From positions 1 to 6,757 of the forward strand of contig CAIXGT010000244.1 of assembly GCA_903919105.1 (NCBI GenBank): 6,757 nucleotides of DNA, read 5' to 3'. The notes under the pieces are model-generated. The model made no database searches, had not been told where the DNA came from, and saw only the letters and a program-made list of their open reading frames with translations. Positions 5,575-6,757 of the stretch are shown piece after piece. Every line of letters starts with the position of its first letter. Position 1 is the stretch's first letter. Made by a program: the position numbers and the translations under genes. Source of the DNA: an uncultured Spartobacteria bacterium (GTDB taxonomy: Bacteria > Verrucomicrobiota > Verrucomicrobiae > Chthoniobacterales > UBA6821).

Positions 5575-5643
5575 TGCCGCGCTAGGCGCGGGAGCGAAGC
5601 TGTAGTGAACTACTGCGAGCCAACAGCAACACCGCGCGGCGCA
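5575..5643. repeat. GC-rich structured element with alternative stems in the slyD-katG gap
   Basis: CCGCGC (5577-5582), TAG loop, GCGCGG (5586-5591) make a perfect 6-bp hairpin. The left arm GCCGCGC (5576-5582) can instead pair with GCGCGGC (5634-5640), and GCGCGG at 5586-5591 can pair with CCGCGC at 5632-5637, so the stems are mutually exclusive. Within the enclosed stretch GTAG-TGAA-CTAC (5602-5613) is a smaller hairpin and GCTGT/ACAGC (5599-5603/5623-5627) another. No T-tract follows on either strand, so it is not a standard terminator. It resembles a REP-like extragenic palindromic element, or possibly a small structured RNA. The flanking gap (5523-5574) holds only a weak AGGGC/GCCCT pair (5536-5540/5551-5555). 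Confidence 0.45.
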
Positions 5644-5655
5644 AAAATCCCAGAC

Positions 5656-6757
<1,102 letters not shown>

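Noticed and set aside
5575..5643. tRNA or intrinsic terminator
   Set aside because: The stems do not form a cloverleaf and no TTC/CCA features are present; no T-tract follows on either strand.

Overview
This 6.76-kb window (moderately high GC) is compact bacterial chromosome with housekeeping genes. It holds no sign of phage, insertion sequence, CRISPR array or RNA gene. The gene content suggests a member of the PVC group, perhaps Verrucomicrobiota: an MqnP-type UbiA prenyltransferase (futalosine menaquinone route), a Thermus-type orotate phosphoribosyltransferase, a TIGR00282/YmdB metallophosphoesterase, and starts that mostly lack a Shine-Dalgarno sequence. This placement is inference, since no marker RNA is present.

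Layout. Bases 2-313 (+) are the 3' end of a proline-rich protein of unknown function. It runs convergently, with an 8-bp gap, into a minus-strand cluster transcribed from 4042 down to 322. The cluster order is a secreted N-acetylmuramoyl-L-alanine amidase, a ParA/Soj ATPase starting only 5 nt after the amidase stop, pyrE, and a ubiA/mqnP prenyltransferase. The ~111-bp and ~116-bp gaps on either side of pyrE contain short tandem repeats of period 7 and 8. A 52-bp divergent gap separates the amidase from a plus-strand pair, a ymdB-like metallophosphoesterase (4095-4886) and a SlyD-type FKBP prolyl isomerase with a histidine-rich tail (4988-5476). The plus-strand pair ends at a probable intrinsic terminator. 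The 186-bp convergent gap that follows also carries a GC-rich element with mutually exclusive stems. The right end (5663-6757, minus) is the C-terminal half of the catalase-peroxidase KatG, whose N-terminal half lies outside the window.

How the genes fit together. The amidase (peptidoglycan cleavage) and ParA (ATPase for chromosome or protein positioning) are probably co-translated, suggesting a cell-division or segregation theme. PyrE (UMP synthesis) and the prenyltransferase (quinone synthesis) look like ordinary metabolic genes placed downstream. SlyD and KatG point to metal/protein folding and peroxide defence. I do not see a clearly new multi-gene system. The most distinctive features are the short-period repeats in the intergenic gaps, the structured slyD-katG gap, the consistent absence of Shine-Dalgarno sequences, and an Asn-to-Asp change at a conserved metal-site position of the YmdB-like protein.
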